A stretch of 64,000 bases of DNA from Rhizopus sp. PT2906 (lineage: Eukaryota; Mucoromycota; Mucoromycetes; Mucorales; Rhizopodaceae): contig JAMYHX010000019.1 in NCBI GenBank assembly GCA_025529335.1, forward strand, positions 153,004-217,003, written 5' to 3'. Positions 25,117-36,968 of the stretch are shown piece after piece. The notes beneath the pieces are model-generated. The model saw only the letters and a list, made by a program, of their open reading frames with translations. It did no database searches and was not told where the DNA came from. A program made the translations under genes and the position numbers. Positions within the stretch are counted from its first letter, which is position 1, and every line of letters starts with the position of its first letter.

Positions 25117-27761
25117 ATGTCCATTTTACTGGGTCGATCATTTACCAGGATAACATCCAGGTACACCCTGCATAGATTGATACATACAGCACGACCATGT
25201 CTCAATGTAGAAAAACCCACGGTAGAGCCTACTTTAAATAAGGTTACTAAGGGAAGATCGAAATCAATAAAGAGGAAACTACCTTCCATACCTAATTTAC
25301 CTGGTAAAACAAGGATTTGCCCAATCATTCCTAAACATTAAAATTTCATACGTTTTTAGATACTTTTTTATCAACCAACTACTTTTCTTATCCCAACATT
25401 AAACCACTAAAGACAGCCAATCGATACGATGACATTGTAGACAGTAAAGTATGGAAAGAACTTGAATGCAGCATACGATCAAGCCTTGCACCAAAAGGAT
25501 CTATGGCAGCACTAAACCACACAGATCATTTAGAATTAGCTATACCCCATCCTGGTTCCTGCTACCTTCAAGATCACATTGCAAAGGAACTTGCACATAA
25601 AGTGAAGGCTGATTTACTGGTTTTAGATTCATTTGATTTTATATCTTTGGCCCAACAGACATTCCATCGCTATCGTAAGCTTGCCTTGTTATTCTTATCT
25701 ACAGCAAACTGATATTTAGTATATATAGCAGCATCATTACTACCAATGATATCCGCACCAGATATGGATTCAAATGCTATGTTGGCCGTGAAGACTTTGA
25801 TTAGCGATAAAGAAGCAAAGGCTGATATGGACCGTTTGAAGAACAACATTATGCAAGAAGTAGCCAAAGGCCTTGGAAGCGAAGATAATGAATCGGAGGA
25901 AGACATGGAGGATATTGGAGATGATGTTGACGACACAGTAACGATAAGGTTCAACGAAAGCGATTACGACGTCAATCTGAAAGAATTTGCAAAGGGCAAC
26001 ACCAGCAAAATGAATGCATCACTCCTCAACCAGGTGTCATTTAAATATACGGCCATGTTTAAGAACGCACTATCTGTAACAAAGGAGAGCAAAATCATTC
26101 ACCTAAGGGATTATGCAGTTATGCAGGACGCCTTCAGTCGCCTCATGTTGAAATCACTTGTCACTGCTGTTGAAGACTTGAAGCAGAATGGACATAGTAT
26201 AATGATTATCGCCTCCCATTCACATGCAACATCAGTTAAAGATTATTTTACTCCTATTCTACCTAATATGCGCAGTATAACGCTTTTACCTCCTTTGGGA
26301 TACTGGGATCAGTGGAATACAGTCATGAAGGAGGATGAGATGAAGCGAACAGCCGAAATAAATGCAAAGGGATTAATTTCAGTTGCGATCCAAAAGAATG
26401 CTCTCAACTTGGAGGTTCCTTCCAGCCATGAAGTCCTGATTAATAGTTTAATGGAACTCGAGGGAATGTCTGATTCTATCTGGACCTTGCAGGAAGTTGA
26501 CCGCCGCGTTTCAGTAGCCATTGGTAACGCAATAGAAAAGAGTAGAGTTAAACTAGAATTGCAAGACTTTAAAGAAGCTAATGAAATCGTACTACACTCA
26601 TCTCAGTTATCAGAGCAAAGTATGCAACGTCTAAAGTCAGCACATAACATGGCACTTCAATCGAATGGCAGCGTGGATATGGATGCTCTGAAACGTACCT
26701 GCAACAGATATGAACGAAAGCTCTTGTCAAGAATCGTAGACCCCAGTAAGTTGAGAAAATAATATTCACTCCCCTTTTTTAGCTGATTGTTTTTGTTAGA
26801 CAAGGTACAGGGATCTTTCAAAGATGTACGTGCACCACAATCTACAATTGAAACGTTACAATCTTTAATTTCACTCCCTTTGATTCGTCCGGACTTATTT
26901 AAACAAGGTATCTTGAAGAAAAACTTTATCCCTGGCGTGCTACTGTTTGGTCCACCCGGAACGGGCAAGGTAAGTAACCTATTTCATATCATGCGCTTTT
27001 ACTGATTTCGAACAGACCATGCTTGCTAAAGCTGTAGCAAAGGAAAGTGGTAGTAGAATGCTGGATATTCAAGCAAGTGATGTGTATGATATGTATGTTG
27101 GTCAAGGAGAAAAAAATGTGAAAGCCATCTTTTCGCTAGCAAGAAAACTTTCGCCCTGTGTTGTGTTTATAGATGAAGTTGACAGTCTGATGAACAAACG
27201 AGGATCAGATTACTCGTCCAAATCTCATAGAGAGATTATCAACCAATTCATGGTGGAATGGGATGGTTTATCAAGCAATAATCAAGGTGTCATCGTTATG
27301 GCAGCCACCAACAGACCATTTGATTTGGATGATGCCGTTCTAAGACGTATGCCTCGACGTATATTAGGTAACTTTTAAAGCTAAAAAGCTTTTTCTGACA
27401 GCTAACATGTCTACTAGTCGATTTACCTAATGCGGAAGACCGCTTGGAAATTCTCAAGATTTTGTTAAAGGATGAGCAGTACGAAGTGTCACTGCCCGAA
27501 ATAGCCAAGTCTACGGAGTACTATTCTGGCTCGGATCTTAAGAATGTGTGTGTAACAGCCGCATTGAAGGCAATACAAGAGCAAGTCAATGCAAAGACAA
27601 ATAATTCTATCGTCTTAACTATGGAACACTTTAAGGAAGCTCTGAAAATGGTTCCACCTAGCTTAAGCGAAGAAATGGGTACCCTGACAGAGATCAGGAA
27701 ATGGGACAGCCAGTTTGGTGACGGCAAAAAGAAGAAGAAGACAAGTATTGGGTTCTCTTGA
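25117..27761 (+). CDS. Mitochondrial AAA+ ATPase, Msp1/spastin-like
   Basis: Exons 25117-25303, 25360-25674, 25720-26745, 26800-26969, 27016-27367 and 27418-27761, about 798 residues. The N-terminus (MSILLGRSFTRITSRYTLHR) is a typical mitochondrial presequence. A long middle region includes an acidic patch near 25880-25935 and no recognised domain. The C-terminal AAA module has Walker A GPPGTGKT (GK|T split by an intron), Walker B VVFIDEVD, sensor 1 AATNRP and the arginine region RRMPRRI, and ends with a short Lys-rich segment then GFS. Within the AAA family it looks like the meiotic clade (Msp1/ATAD1, spastin, katanin). The job, such as protein extraction from mitochondrial membranes, is inference. 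Confidence 0.88.
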
Positions 27762-27962
27762 GAAACACCCATGTGCAATTCGCAAGGATAGACTATAAAA
27801 TGAATTTTGCTCCCCCTCTCTCTCTTTTTCTTTTTTCTTTTGTGTATAAATAACAAATTATAGATCCAAATGGTACATAGCATAAATAAAGTTTTGTATA
27901 AAGTATGGTTTGAATAACCAAGTCGATTTCATTAGAACGGTATTGACCAAGAGAATACTAAA

Positions 27963-28346
27963 ATGTATGTCCTAGAAGAGCATAATGACATTGACAAGCT
28001 GTCCTTACGTTTGTCCAACCTTATTCATGAAGCAAATAAAGCCATAAGACAAGAGAGACAGCCTATAAAGCGAAGACTAAAGCCCATGGTGCAGGCAAAG
28101 CAGCACGATCAATTAACACACTCCTTCAATCGTCTCAACACCTCTATAGCGGAGGTTCGTGATCTTTCCCGAGGACTAACATCTATCCGACAAGTTGATA
28201 TATTGCTTTTACTCTTATGCGTGCCACTATTACATATACCATCCACTATTGTTTCTCTCCTGCTCGATCTCGTTTCTTTTCAAGATGAACACTCGGGGCT
28301 CATCTGGATCCTTCTTCTGGGATTATCTCTTTTTATCATCAACTGA
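27963..28346 (+). CDS. Small protein with C-terminal membrane segments
   Basis: Single exon, 127 residues. The N-terminal 80 residues are hydrophilic and helical (HNDIDKLSLRLSNLIHEAN, many Lys/Arg). The C-terminal 45 hold two hydrophobic spans (ILLLLLCVPLLHIPSTIVSLLL and LIWILLLGLSLFII) separated by about 10 polar residues, so it is probably a hairpin or tail-anchored protein of an internal membrane. I do not recognise a family. It starts 201 bp after the stop of the AAA ATPase gene on the same strand and is tail-to-tail with ACH1, with 232 bp between the stops. Confidence 0.65.
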   Translation: MYVLEEHNDIDKLSLRLSNLIHEANKAIRQERQPIKRRLKPMVQAKQHDQLTHSFNRLNTSIAEVRDLSRGLTSIRQVDILLLLLCVPLLHIPSTIVSLLLDLVSFQDEHSGLIWILLLGLSLFIIN

Positions 28347-28578
28347 AGGAACAGACTGAAGGAACAGTCATACGTAAAAGACCAAAATCTGTTAGTCTAC
28401 CTATCAGGAACAGCATGAAGCCGATAATAGAACAACGAAGATACTCACTGTGACAGAGTCTATATGTTTATATTTTATTACAAATTTAATAAATACAAGG
28501 AATGCAAAATTCTACAATCTAATACACACAGCCGTCTAGTTGTGTATATATATGTGTATATATGTGTGTGTGTACGAT

Positions 28579-30387
28579 TTACCAAGAGTCAATCTTCATG
28601 GTGCCATTTTCTAATAAATTAGTGTGCATCTTGAAAACCTTATCGAGCATGTGGGGTTCATGACCTCTACCGGCAGCGAGACACTTCTTAGTGGCCATAT
28701 CAAGGTAGTCTTGAAGCAGAGGCTTGTATTCAGGGTGAGCACAATTGTCAATGATGACTTGAGCACGTTCGCGGGGAGAAAGGCCACGAAGGTCTGCCAA
28801 ACCTTGTTCAGTAACAAAGACGTCCAAATCATGTTCGGTTTGATCGACATGGGAGACCATAGGTACGACACAGGACACACCATTGGGATCCTTCTTTGAA
28901 GGACGTGTGGAAGGAGAGTGCATGACACTGAGCTTGGCGTTACGAAGGAAATCACCAGAACCACCCAAGCCATTGAGCATACCAGAACCACAGACGAGAG
29001 TAGAGTTGGCGTGACCGTACATGTCGAATTCGACAGGCGTGTTCATGGCGATACAACCAAGACGACGAATGACTTCGGGAGAGTTGGAGACTTGTTGAGA
29101 TCTCAACAAGAGTCTATCCTTATAGGTGGACCAATTGTTGTAAAATCGCTCAAAGCCTTCAGGTGAGAATCGAATGGAGGTGGCACTGGCAAACTGAAGC
29201 TTTTCGGAATCGAAAAATTCAAGAAAAGTGTCTTGTAATACTTCCGTAAATCTGATAAAAAAATTGAGTAAGAAAATCGTCCCCAAAAGAAAAAAAAAAA
29301 AAAAACTTACACTGTGACATTTTTGAAGGGAGACTTGGCCAAACCACCAATAACGGCGTTTGCGATGTTACCAATACCAGATTGAAGAGGCAACAAGTTC
29401 TCTGGGAGACGTCCATGTTTGACTTCGTGTTCAAAGAATTCAATAAGATGGTCAGCAATGGCTTGTGATTTAGCATCAGCAGGTGAGTTTGGACCAGTCA
29501 TATCAGGACGGTTGCTCTCGACAACTGCGATTACTTTTTCGGTATCAATAGGGATGGCGGTCTATGTTATCAGGTTTCATATCAGTTTAATCTATGTTTT
29601 CCCCAAAAAAATAGAAAATTTTGAAAACTTACTGTTCCGATTCTATCCTCAGTATTCATGATAAGGTATGGTTTACGGTGAGGAGGAAGTGAGGACATGG
29701 TGATATCGTGAAGACCTTCAAAGGAAGGGATACGTGTGTTAACTTCAATAATGATCTTGTCAGCCATTTGTATCAGTTCAGGTGTAGCACCTACAGAGGC
29801 ACCAGGCACGATCCAGCCGTCTTCAGTGATTGCAGTTGCTTCGACAATGACAATGTCTAACTTGTTGTTATCCTTCTTATCCTTGGTATAATAACCTACA
29901 AGCAATCATTGTTTAGTTCATGCAGTGCATGTGCGACTGTAACTTACCATAAACAAGATCTTGAGCAAACATGGAAAGATGCTTGTCAGCAAATCGGATA
30001 CGGCCTTCATTAATACCCTTCTTGATGTTTTTACCGACCTGATGAGGGTAACGACGGTCGATCATGTCCAATTGGGCCCAACGGTCTTCACATTCGGGAC
30101 CAGAGGAGGCACCAACAAAGAGATTGAACTTCATTTTGCCTTGAAGGTTGTTCTTTTCAACATGGTCGGCTAAGGCAAGAGGAACCATTTTGGGGTATCC
30201 GACACCAGTAAAGCCGGACCAACCGAGATATCTAAATAAGGGTCAGTTATGGATCATATAACAATAAACATGTCAAAACTTACTGTCCTCCTTTGAAGAA
30301 TTGAAGGGTATCTTCAGGTTTCATGACCTTGTTTAAAAGTTGAGGTCGACGAACTCTTGACTTGAGTGCAGCGCTAACAGTAGCCAT
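28579..30387 (-). CDS. ACH1: Acetyl-CoA hydrolase / CoA transferase
   Basis: Mitochondrial enzyme of the acetyl-CoA hydrolase/transferase family, which moves CoA between acetyl-CoA and succinate or hydrolyses it, helping detoxify acetate. About five exons starting at 30387, with introns near 30235-30283, 29896-29946, 29564-29632 and 29255-29312, giving roughly 520 residues. Family signatures run through the whole length: YLGWSGFTGVGYPK at the exon 1/2 join, LFVGASSGPECEDRW, ITEDGWIVPGASVGATPE, LQSGIGNIANAVIGGL (with the active-site Glu expected later) and VVPMVSHVDQTEHDLDVFVTEQGLADLRG with the family's TEQG/LRG block. The end, GTMKIDSW, is also typical. The N-terminus is basic and Ser-containing, consistent with import. 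Confidence 0.95.
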
Positions 30388-31652
30388 GATGAAAAAAGTG
30401 AAAAGATCAAAAAGATGATACGGGAAAAGAAGGGAAAAGGACGTATTTATATATTTCGTTTTGGCACCGGAGATCAAATAGGATAAACGATTTTACAGCA
30501 AGACAAAATGGGGGAGAGCAAAGTGTGGGGGAACAAGCATGCGGGATAATCTTGATGATTGGGAGTCAGTTAATGTGGAGAATTTACAGACGATTATTGC
30601 TCCGAAGATGGCAAAAGGTGATGACAGAAAGCTATGCACATGAAAGGTTCAACCGGATAATGGTTGAGGAGTAAGACAAATATCATTTTAGAAATAAGGT
30701 TCAAAAGCATTGATCTGCCTATGCTGAGTTTCAATTTTGTCGTTTTAGGATGACATCCGGATGGCGTTTCTATGGCAAATACCTTCTTCTTCTTGAACCA
30801 AAACCAATTGAAATAAAGGTCAAGAAGGGTATGAATTTTTAAATTCAATTTGTTGACAAGTCGTTGTTTTTTCTTTGCTCTTTACAGATGGACAGGTCCC
30901 GGCTAAACGATTAAAGCAATACTATTTCTGGACATTTCAATGTCTGTGTCTACAAACGTAAATTAAAAAAGGACAATGGAACAAAGACTGTCATTATAAA
31001 CGGCACTCTTGGCTTAACAGACTCCAATCATTCAATGGCTCTTGAATACATTCAAGTAAAGATGAAGAATTCCTTTATGTTATAATGACAAACAAAAGGG
31101 AAAACGCCTTATACATGAAATTCTTTTTAAATCCCTGGGAAAGCGGGGCAGTCTGTATCATGGAAAAAAGTATTTGTTCGTTTGTAATGATTGGTTCCAC
31201 TATTTTCTGCATCGTATGACGCAAGTTTTACAAAACACAGCATTTTCAAAAAATAATGCAGTAATAATAACAAGTAAAAAACCAAAGTATCCTTTTTAAG
31301 ATCTTTATGTTGATGCAGGAGGGAACAATGGCGAATAACGAGTCGCATAGAATGCACTCTATCTAAATAACAATTGAAGCTGTAGCCATCCATTACCTTT
31401 TATAGCAACAAGTGGAGCGAAGGATAGCCACTGATATTAAGAGATTTCCTTTGAATGGAGTGTGATGGTGAAATGAAAAGTGAATGTTTATACGTATTCA
31501 ATATCAGCCAATGCTTAGCAACAGAATGAAAATGTACATGTCAATTGTTCAAAGAAAAGAGTCTAGTGATAATATTTAAAGAGCGAGAAATAGTTTATGC
31601 GGATTGTTAAATAATGGTATATACAAAGTCAGCCGTCGCTGTCTTTCTTTCT
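30388..31652. other. Intergenic; possible small unassigned gene (+)
   Basis: A plus-strand ATG at 30539 opens a 34-codon stretch rich in acidic residues (MRDNLDDWESVNVENLQTII). Further plus-strand segments near 30750-30825 and 30887-30962 can be joined by a plausible intron (GTATGA...TTACAG). I could not find one consistent frame across all pieces, so I do not call a gene. It would be head-to-head with ACH1, with 151 bp between the starts. The rest (31-31.6 kb) shows nothing. Confidence 0.3.
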
Positions 31653-33583
31653 TTAGGCTTCTACATTGCGAATAGGTCCAGTAAACCATTTACGACCTGA
31701 TACCATATAAGCCAAAATAGCTAAACCAATAACAATAACAAATGGAACGATAGCAAAGTTCATATTTTCTGGCGTAACAGGATATTTCTAACAGACAGAC
31801 ATCAGTTTTACCCCCTTATGTTTCATGCAATAATATGACTTACTGTAGGTAATACAAATAATACAGAAGTAAAGACTATCCATATACAAGCAATTATGCC
31901 TAATAAAAAGATATTTAAATGAGGTCACATCTATAGCCCAAAGCACTTACCACACGGAATTGAAAAACGACCCATATTGTATGGACCCCTTTCAAATCTT
32001 TTTCTAGCCATTGTAATACGTAACCAAATAGGTATAAAGTAAGAAATATTGGCAGCAATCGTATTGATGGACACGATAGTTTCAAATGCCACATCACTAA
32101 ACAAGTATGGTATTCCTAATAGTGCAGCAAACGCGATATTGAACCAAACTGCATTCACAGGGACCTTATAAGGCGTCAACTTTGTTAGCCATTTAGAAAA
32201 GGGCATGGCTCCATCTCTTGCAAATGCATATGTCTGACGAGAGGATCCTACAACGACTGCTGCTCCACTATAAATCAAATAAAATGATTTATATCTGTAT
32301 ATTATATATGTAAAGGAAACAACTTACGCAAAGTACATTGCTACAATAATAATCACAAGAAACCACATGGTCCAGCCAATGCCTGTTCCATCCAAAAACA
32401 CTTGAGTGATAGCCATGGATGCTTGAGGATTCAGTATCTGCCGATCAAAATCTTGGATCATGAAAGCACAGGCAATCATAAGTACAGTACCTGCAACCGC
32501 TGAAGTAGCGATCGCCATAACAATGCCCATAGGAGATCCACGTTGTGCTGACTTTGTCTCTTCGCTTACATGTGCAGCTGTATCATACCCATTTAGGGTA
32601 AATTGAGACTGCAGGAGGCCGATTAGCCAAGCAAAACCACTTGAATTAAATCCCGTGCCATCATAAACCTGCCCAAGTGCAAAAGAAGCTGAGGGCTTAT
32701 TAGGAGTGAGAAGAAGCCCAACAATAATGATGAATAGGATGCCCATCAAGTGCCACCACACAGAAAGATTGTTAATCATTCCTGTATAACGAATTGGAAG
32801 ACTGTTCATCGAACCATGAATGATTAAGATGGCAATAAAAACGGCATAATCAATAGCTGGAGTGGACTGGATGTCTGGATTAGTTACTGAAATGGCTGAT
32901 ACTAGGAACTGCGCCATACCAAGGTCAGCTGCAGAGATGGCGACAGAAAGACTTAGCCTAAAGTTGAAAGGCGTTATTATCGTGTGATGTCTACCTTTTA
33001 GCATGTATACCAATTAAAATAACCTTTTAAGTAGAGGGAATTTAGTATTAAATTAAATGTTTAATAAATATATCTCTTACCAACAATCCAGCACATAAAC
33101 GGCACCCATTCTGCATCAGATAATTGTGCTGTCCAAAAATATAAACCGCCTGTTGTAGGGAATGCACTGCAAACTTGAGATGAAGAGTTAGTACGAGGTA
33201 ATTACCTCTTTATCTATATCTTTACTTTCTGCTAAGCTACTGCCGATGGTTAATGTTAATAAAGCGACCAGAAGATAACCCCATATAGAGGCTGATGTAC
33301 CACCGTTTATCAACGTCTCAGCCCACATCTTTACATGATTAGTGTCATGTCAAAAATAATGCTATTATTTCCTTACAGGTAGCAGTCCACTGAGTACAGA
33401 ACAACATCCAAATGAAATAGCGAAATTTGAGAATACAGATAATTGGCGGTTCAAGTCTTGTTTGTAACCTAGTCTAGCCAGCAATATTTCATCATCAATG
33501 TATCTGCTGTTATTTTTCATTTCTGCTTTTTCACTTTTAAGAACTGCAGGATCTGGAGTTTGTATTAATATGTCCCAAACCAT
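31653..33583 (-). CDS. Amino acid / GABA permease (APC superfamily)
   Basis: Plasma- or organelle-membrane transporter of the APC amino acid/choline family related to yeast UGA4. Starts at 33583; about seven to eight exons, about 520 residues. Visible hallmarks are LGYKQDLNRQLSVFSNFAISF, PTTGGLYFWTA, NGYDTAAHVSEETKSAQRGSP and SSRQTYAFARDGAMPFS, with about 12 hydrophobic spans. A 13-nt microexon (33011-33023), flanked by introns 33024-33080 and 32958-33010, is needed to join CWIVG to LSLSVAIS through the conserved YFNW; without it the frame fails. The last exon ends at 31653 with RKWFTGPIRNVEA. The substrate cannot be read from the sequence; GABA, choline or polyamines are all possible for the family. 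Confidence 0.9.
33011..33023 (-). other. 13-nt microexon of the permease gene
   Basis: Minus-strand GTTATTTTAATTG lies between an acceptor (TTAAAAG) and a donor (GTATAC). Joined to its neighbours it encodes G-Y-F-N-W in the correct phase, matching the conserved WFNW block of APC transporters. Extending the exon to the next donor introduces a stop codon (TAA). Confidence 0.75.
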
Positions 33584-35100
33584 TTCTAAAGTGGTTCTAT
33601 CTCTCTCTGTGTGTGTATGTGTGTGTTTGTAAAGAATTAAAAGAAGTGATAAATGAAAAAAAGGGGTGTGGTTATTTATTCAAAACACATAAGAAAAGGA
33701 TATCCAAGATCGAACAAAATGATTATATATAAATATAAATATTTACTGATAACAAATAGAAATCCTCCTTAACAATTATAGTGCTGCGTTCTCCTAAACA
33801 TCGTTTCTCCTTAAAGTAGATTTCCAAACAAAGAAGAAAATGAAAGGGGGTCAGGGGGATGAGTGGTTACTGCTCTTCTGTATTTCAATAACTTTTTTCT
33901 TACCATTATTTCAAAAACATCTGATACAGACAATAATAAACTTGCGTGCATGTATTAATAAAATATCCTGCAATGACTTCAACCTTGCATTGCTATGATC
34001 AGATGGGAGTTATCTCAAAGATTTTATTAGAAAGAAATTCAGCATCAATAATATTATTTGTTTGTTGTACATAAAATAGTTTTGTTACAATAACACTTAA
34101 CTAAACGCGCTTAATCCCACGCAACTTCACAAGTTTCCATTTGAACTTATTCAAATAGCATATTCTGTAATATTTCTCTAATCTGCCAATAATTATCAAA
34201 GAAACCTTGTACAACTAATAGAACTCTCGGTTATTCGTATAGACATACGTTCCTTGTTTCTAAAATATACTATATCCTTTTCTACTACAATCATGGCATT
34301 TCCCTTATTGATCTTTGAAACATAATCTATTCAGCTATAAACCAATTATGCACTAGATTCATTCTGAAAAGACGGCGTCTAGTTTTATACGACAAATAAA
34401 GGTAGAAAAGCTTTTAATTCCAACTGCAGCATCATCCAATGATAGATAATGTGAGCACAGTTATTTCTATACAGTATCACAAAGCCTAACTTCCTTTTAA
34501 TTATCTCACAGTAGCACTTCTTACCATCATTAATTCAACCGAAATGGTTGAAAAAATAAAAAGATCAGTAAGCATTGTTTGTTTTTTTCCCTCTTGGCAT
34601 CAAACTTATACATGTAAATTTGGTTTTATGGGCATCAACCTGTAACTATCCAGTCTATTCATAGATCTCCAATGCACTCAGCTTTCCCATATTTATCATT
34701 CAGCCAAAGTATATTTTCTCTGAGAGTTCACTTTTTTATTCAAATAGTACGATATTCGACATTGACTGCGTTTTTCGTAGATAATTGTAATATTTTAGAA
34801 TCGATTGATTGTATTTCTAGTACCTACATTACTTAAATATGGCATCCATTATTACTATAAGATCTGTTGCACCTTAATTGAGTGTGGTCAATTCAGTTCA
34901 GATACCTCAGCTTTTATCTAAAGTTCGACCACTATTTTTCAAAAAAGCATTTCTCCTCTTTCTCTCTCTTTATGTATTATCCTATTTCTTAACAAGGATA
35001 CTTTTACTAATAAAAAACAAAAGATGTCTATAAAAAGCACACAAAGCCAACAGTTTCTAATCGCTTGAAATTCAAGCTTTATACGTATTAAATCTCTAAA
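33584..35100. other. AT-rich intergenic DNA
   Basis: Promoter side of the permease, with a TG-rich tract near 33605-33630. No open reading frame with a recognisable motif until the CACTA fossil. Confidence 0.5.
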
Positions 35101-35718
35101 ATGACCTTCAAAAAAGCTTTTACCTGCTACAAGTGCCGCAAATGCTTCAATGGTGTCTACAAATGATACACAAAGAAAGCACATCTTTGGAAGAATGATC
35201 AGCTCCCAACAATGAACGTTAATGTTTTCGCCGAATCTATGGAGATGGGTGAAGAGCATTCAGCTGTTCTTTTGGAAAGCAGATCCGAAAACTCGCCTTT
35301 GGAAGTGAAGTTTGAAGCAGCAGATATTCCAGATGAAACTCTTAATCAAAGTTTGGATCTTTACCTCCTTGCAGGAAAGAACGGAGTTTCTAGAAATGCT
35401 TTCGATGGCATGATCAAGGTGGTGAACACTAGGAAGGTCTATAAATCGTTCTTGATGTTCGCTGGTGGTGATTTGCCCGCAACAATAAAGATGGCCGGTC
35501 TCTCTGGGCATTCACACACTTGTTCTTGTAAGATATGTGTTGCTAGAAGAAGAACTGTAGAGAGAAAGCACGTTGTCAATGGTCATGGCTATCCTCTATG
35601 TAGCAAACAGTCTTTTGGTGTGGCCCATCAACAAGCTTCTACAACGCTTCTTCCACCTTGCAAATCCCTCTCAAGCTGTCGAATAAATCCACCAAAGACA
35701 TCAATGCTCTCCTCTTGA
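35101..35718 (+). pseudogene. CACTA (En/Spm-like, TNP2) transposase fossil
   Basis: From the ATG at 35101 the frame reads CYKCRKCFNGVYK, a zinc-finger-like N-terminus, and then hits a stop at 35164. It continues in the same frame from 35212 and ends with KSFLMFAGGDLPATIKMAGL and GHSHTCSCKICVARR, the region of TNP2 transposases following the first catalytic part. An intact protein of this kind is far longer, so a large internal piece is missing between the N-terminal segment and the TNP2 segment near 35430. Similarity fades after GVAHQQ. The identification rests on remembered family motifs and was not searched. Confidence 0.7.
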
Positions 35719-36299
35719 ATCGAACTTTCTGACACCCACCACCTTTTTCTGGTAACTTTCAGAGTTTGGCTTTCAAGAGTGGGTTCAACAGAACAGTTGA
35801 TTGAAATCACTTTATGAAGTACAGCATTTCAACCACTCTCTGCACTGCTTCAACGATGATACCCGCATTGCGTTGATAACCATATCTCGCATTTACAACA
35901 TTATATGCCAGTGTGAAGTTGATAAAGTGTATCTGGGGATTTTGAATGAGAGCGTCTGCAAGTAGTACAGATGGTTCGCAAGTAATGTTGAAGAAAAGAA
36001 GATTGCTCCTTGAATGTTTGGTATGCGCCAGCATCTCTTGTGTTTGGCCTTTTTATTACTGTTTTGACCAAGAATCAAGTCTCGATTAAACATCTGCTTC
36101 AAACATCAAAATAGACTATAAAGATCCACAGAAAATAATTAAACCGTATAAGCAATTTTCAAAACAAGAAAAACAAGCCAAATCATGCAGATAATTATAC
36201 GACGTGTGATCTGTGAATAAAACAATTAAACAGTTGATTTTTTTTTTATTTTATAGCTCAACTTAAACTCTTACTTTTTACGCGTCAATTTACTGATTA

Positions 36300-36740
36300 C
36301 AGTTGTTTATTTCAACTTTTCTAGACGGGATACGCAAAAGAATATCTTCCTTTTTGGGCAGAGAAATAGCAAAGACCAGAACTGGATACACTGTTACACA
36401 TTTTGCGTATCCCTAGTAATACTTCAGAAATCTGTAAAGACTTATCTACTACTTTTGCTGTAGACTTTGCGTGTCCAGAACAATGCCTAAATACAGATTT
36501 TGGAAAATGTAATGTTGAATTTGATTCACCCAATTTGTCTCTTATGTCTCCTTCTCATATAAGATCCCATGCTATAGAGATGTACTATTGCTGGTGTTGA
36601 TATCAGGTTTGCTGGACAGTTAGTATTGAGAGCACACTGTTAACTGTTGGAAGCAATAGACCTGCCAGAATTGGACAGTGATCTGTGTCTGCTTGTTGTA
36701 GAAGATTACTTGCTGGACAAAAAAGATTGGCCCTCGTGAG
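36300..36740 (+). pseudogene. Broken gene, probably mobile-element derived
   Basis: Consecutive plus-strand segments in different frames read GYAKEYLPFWAEK, then (36403-36600) ILRIPSNTSEICKDLSTTFAVDFACPEQ and SLMSPSHIRSHAIEMYYCWC, and then FAGQLVLRAHC and LVVEDYLLDKKDWPS. Stops or frameshifts interrupt it at least three times. The style resembles multi-copy hypothetical proteins of Mucorales genomes. I cannot name the family. It sits between the CACTA fossil and the phospholipase D gene. Confidence 0.45.
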
Positions 36741-36968
36741 TTACCCTGTGACCAAGTAAAAACATTTGATTGTCCTTGTCCTTCTTTTTCATCCTTTCTC
36801 CCAAAATAAAATCTTTAAAATAATCATTTTAGCTGATTTAGAACAACTATTTCATAGTCAAGAAGCTTCAAATAACAAGTTTTCAATAAAGCTACAAAAG
36901 GTGCCTAAATCTTCGTACAAGACAGACTTTTACAGACAATAACTTGATTCAGAAATAGTATAGATAAA

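Noticed and set aside
28540..28572. TG-rich tract after the ACH1 stop
   Set aside because: Simple-sequence DNA in the 3' flank with no sign of a distinct function.
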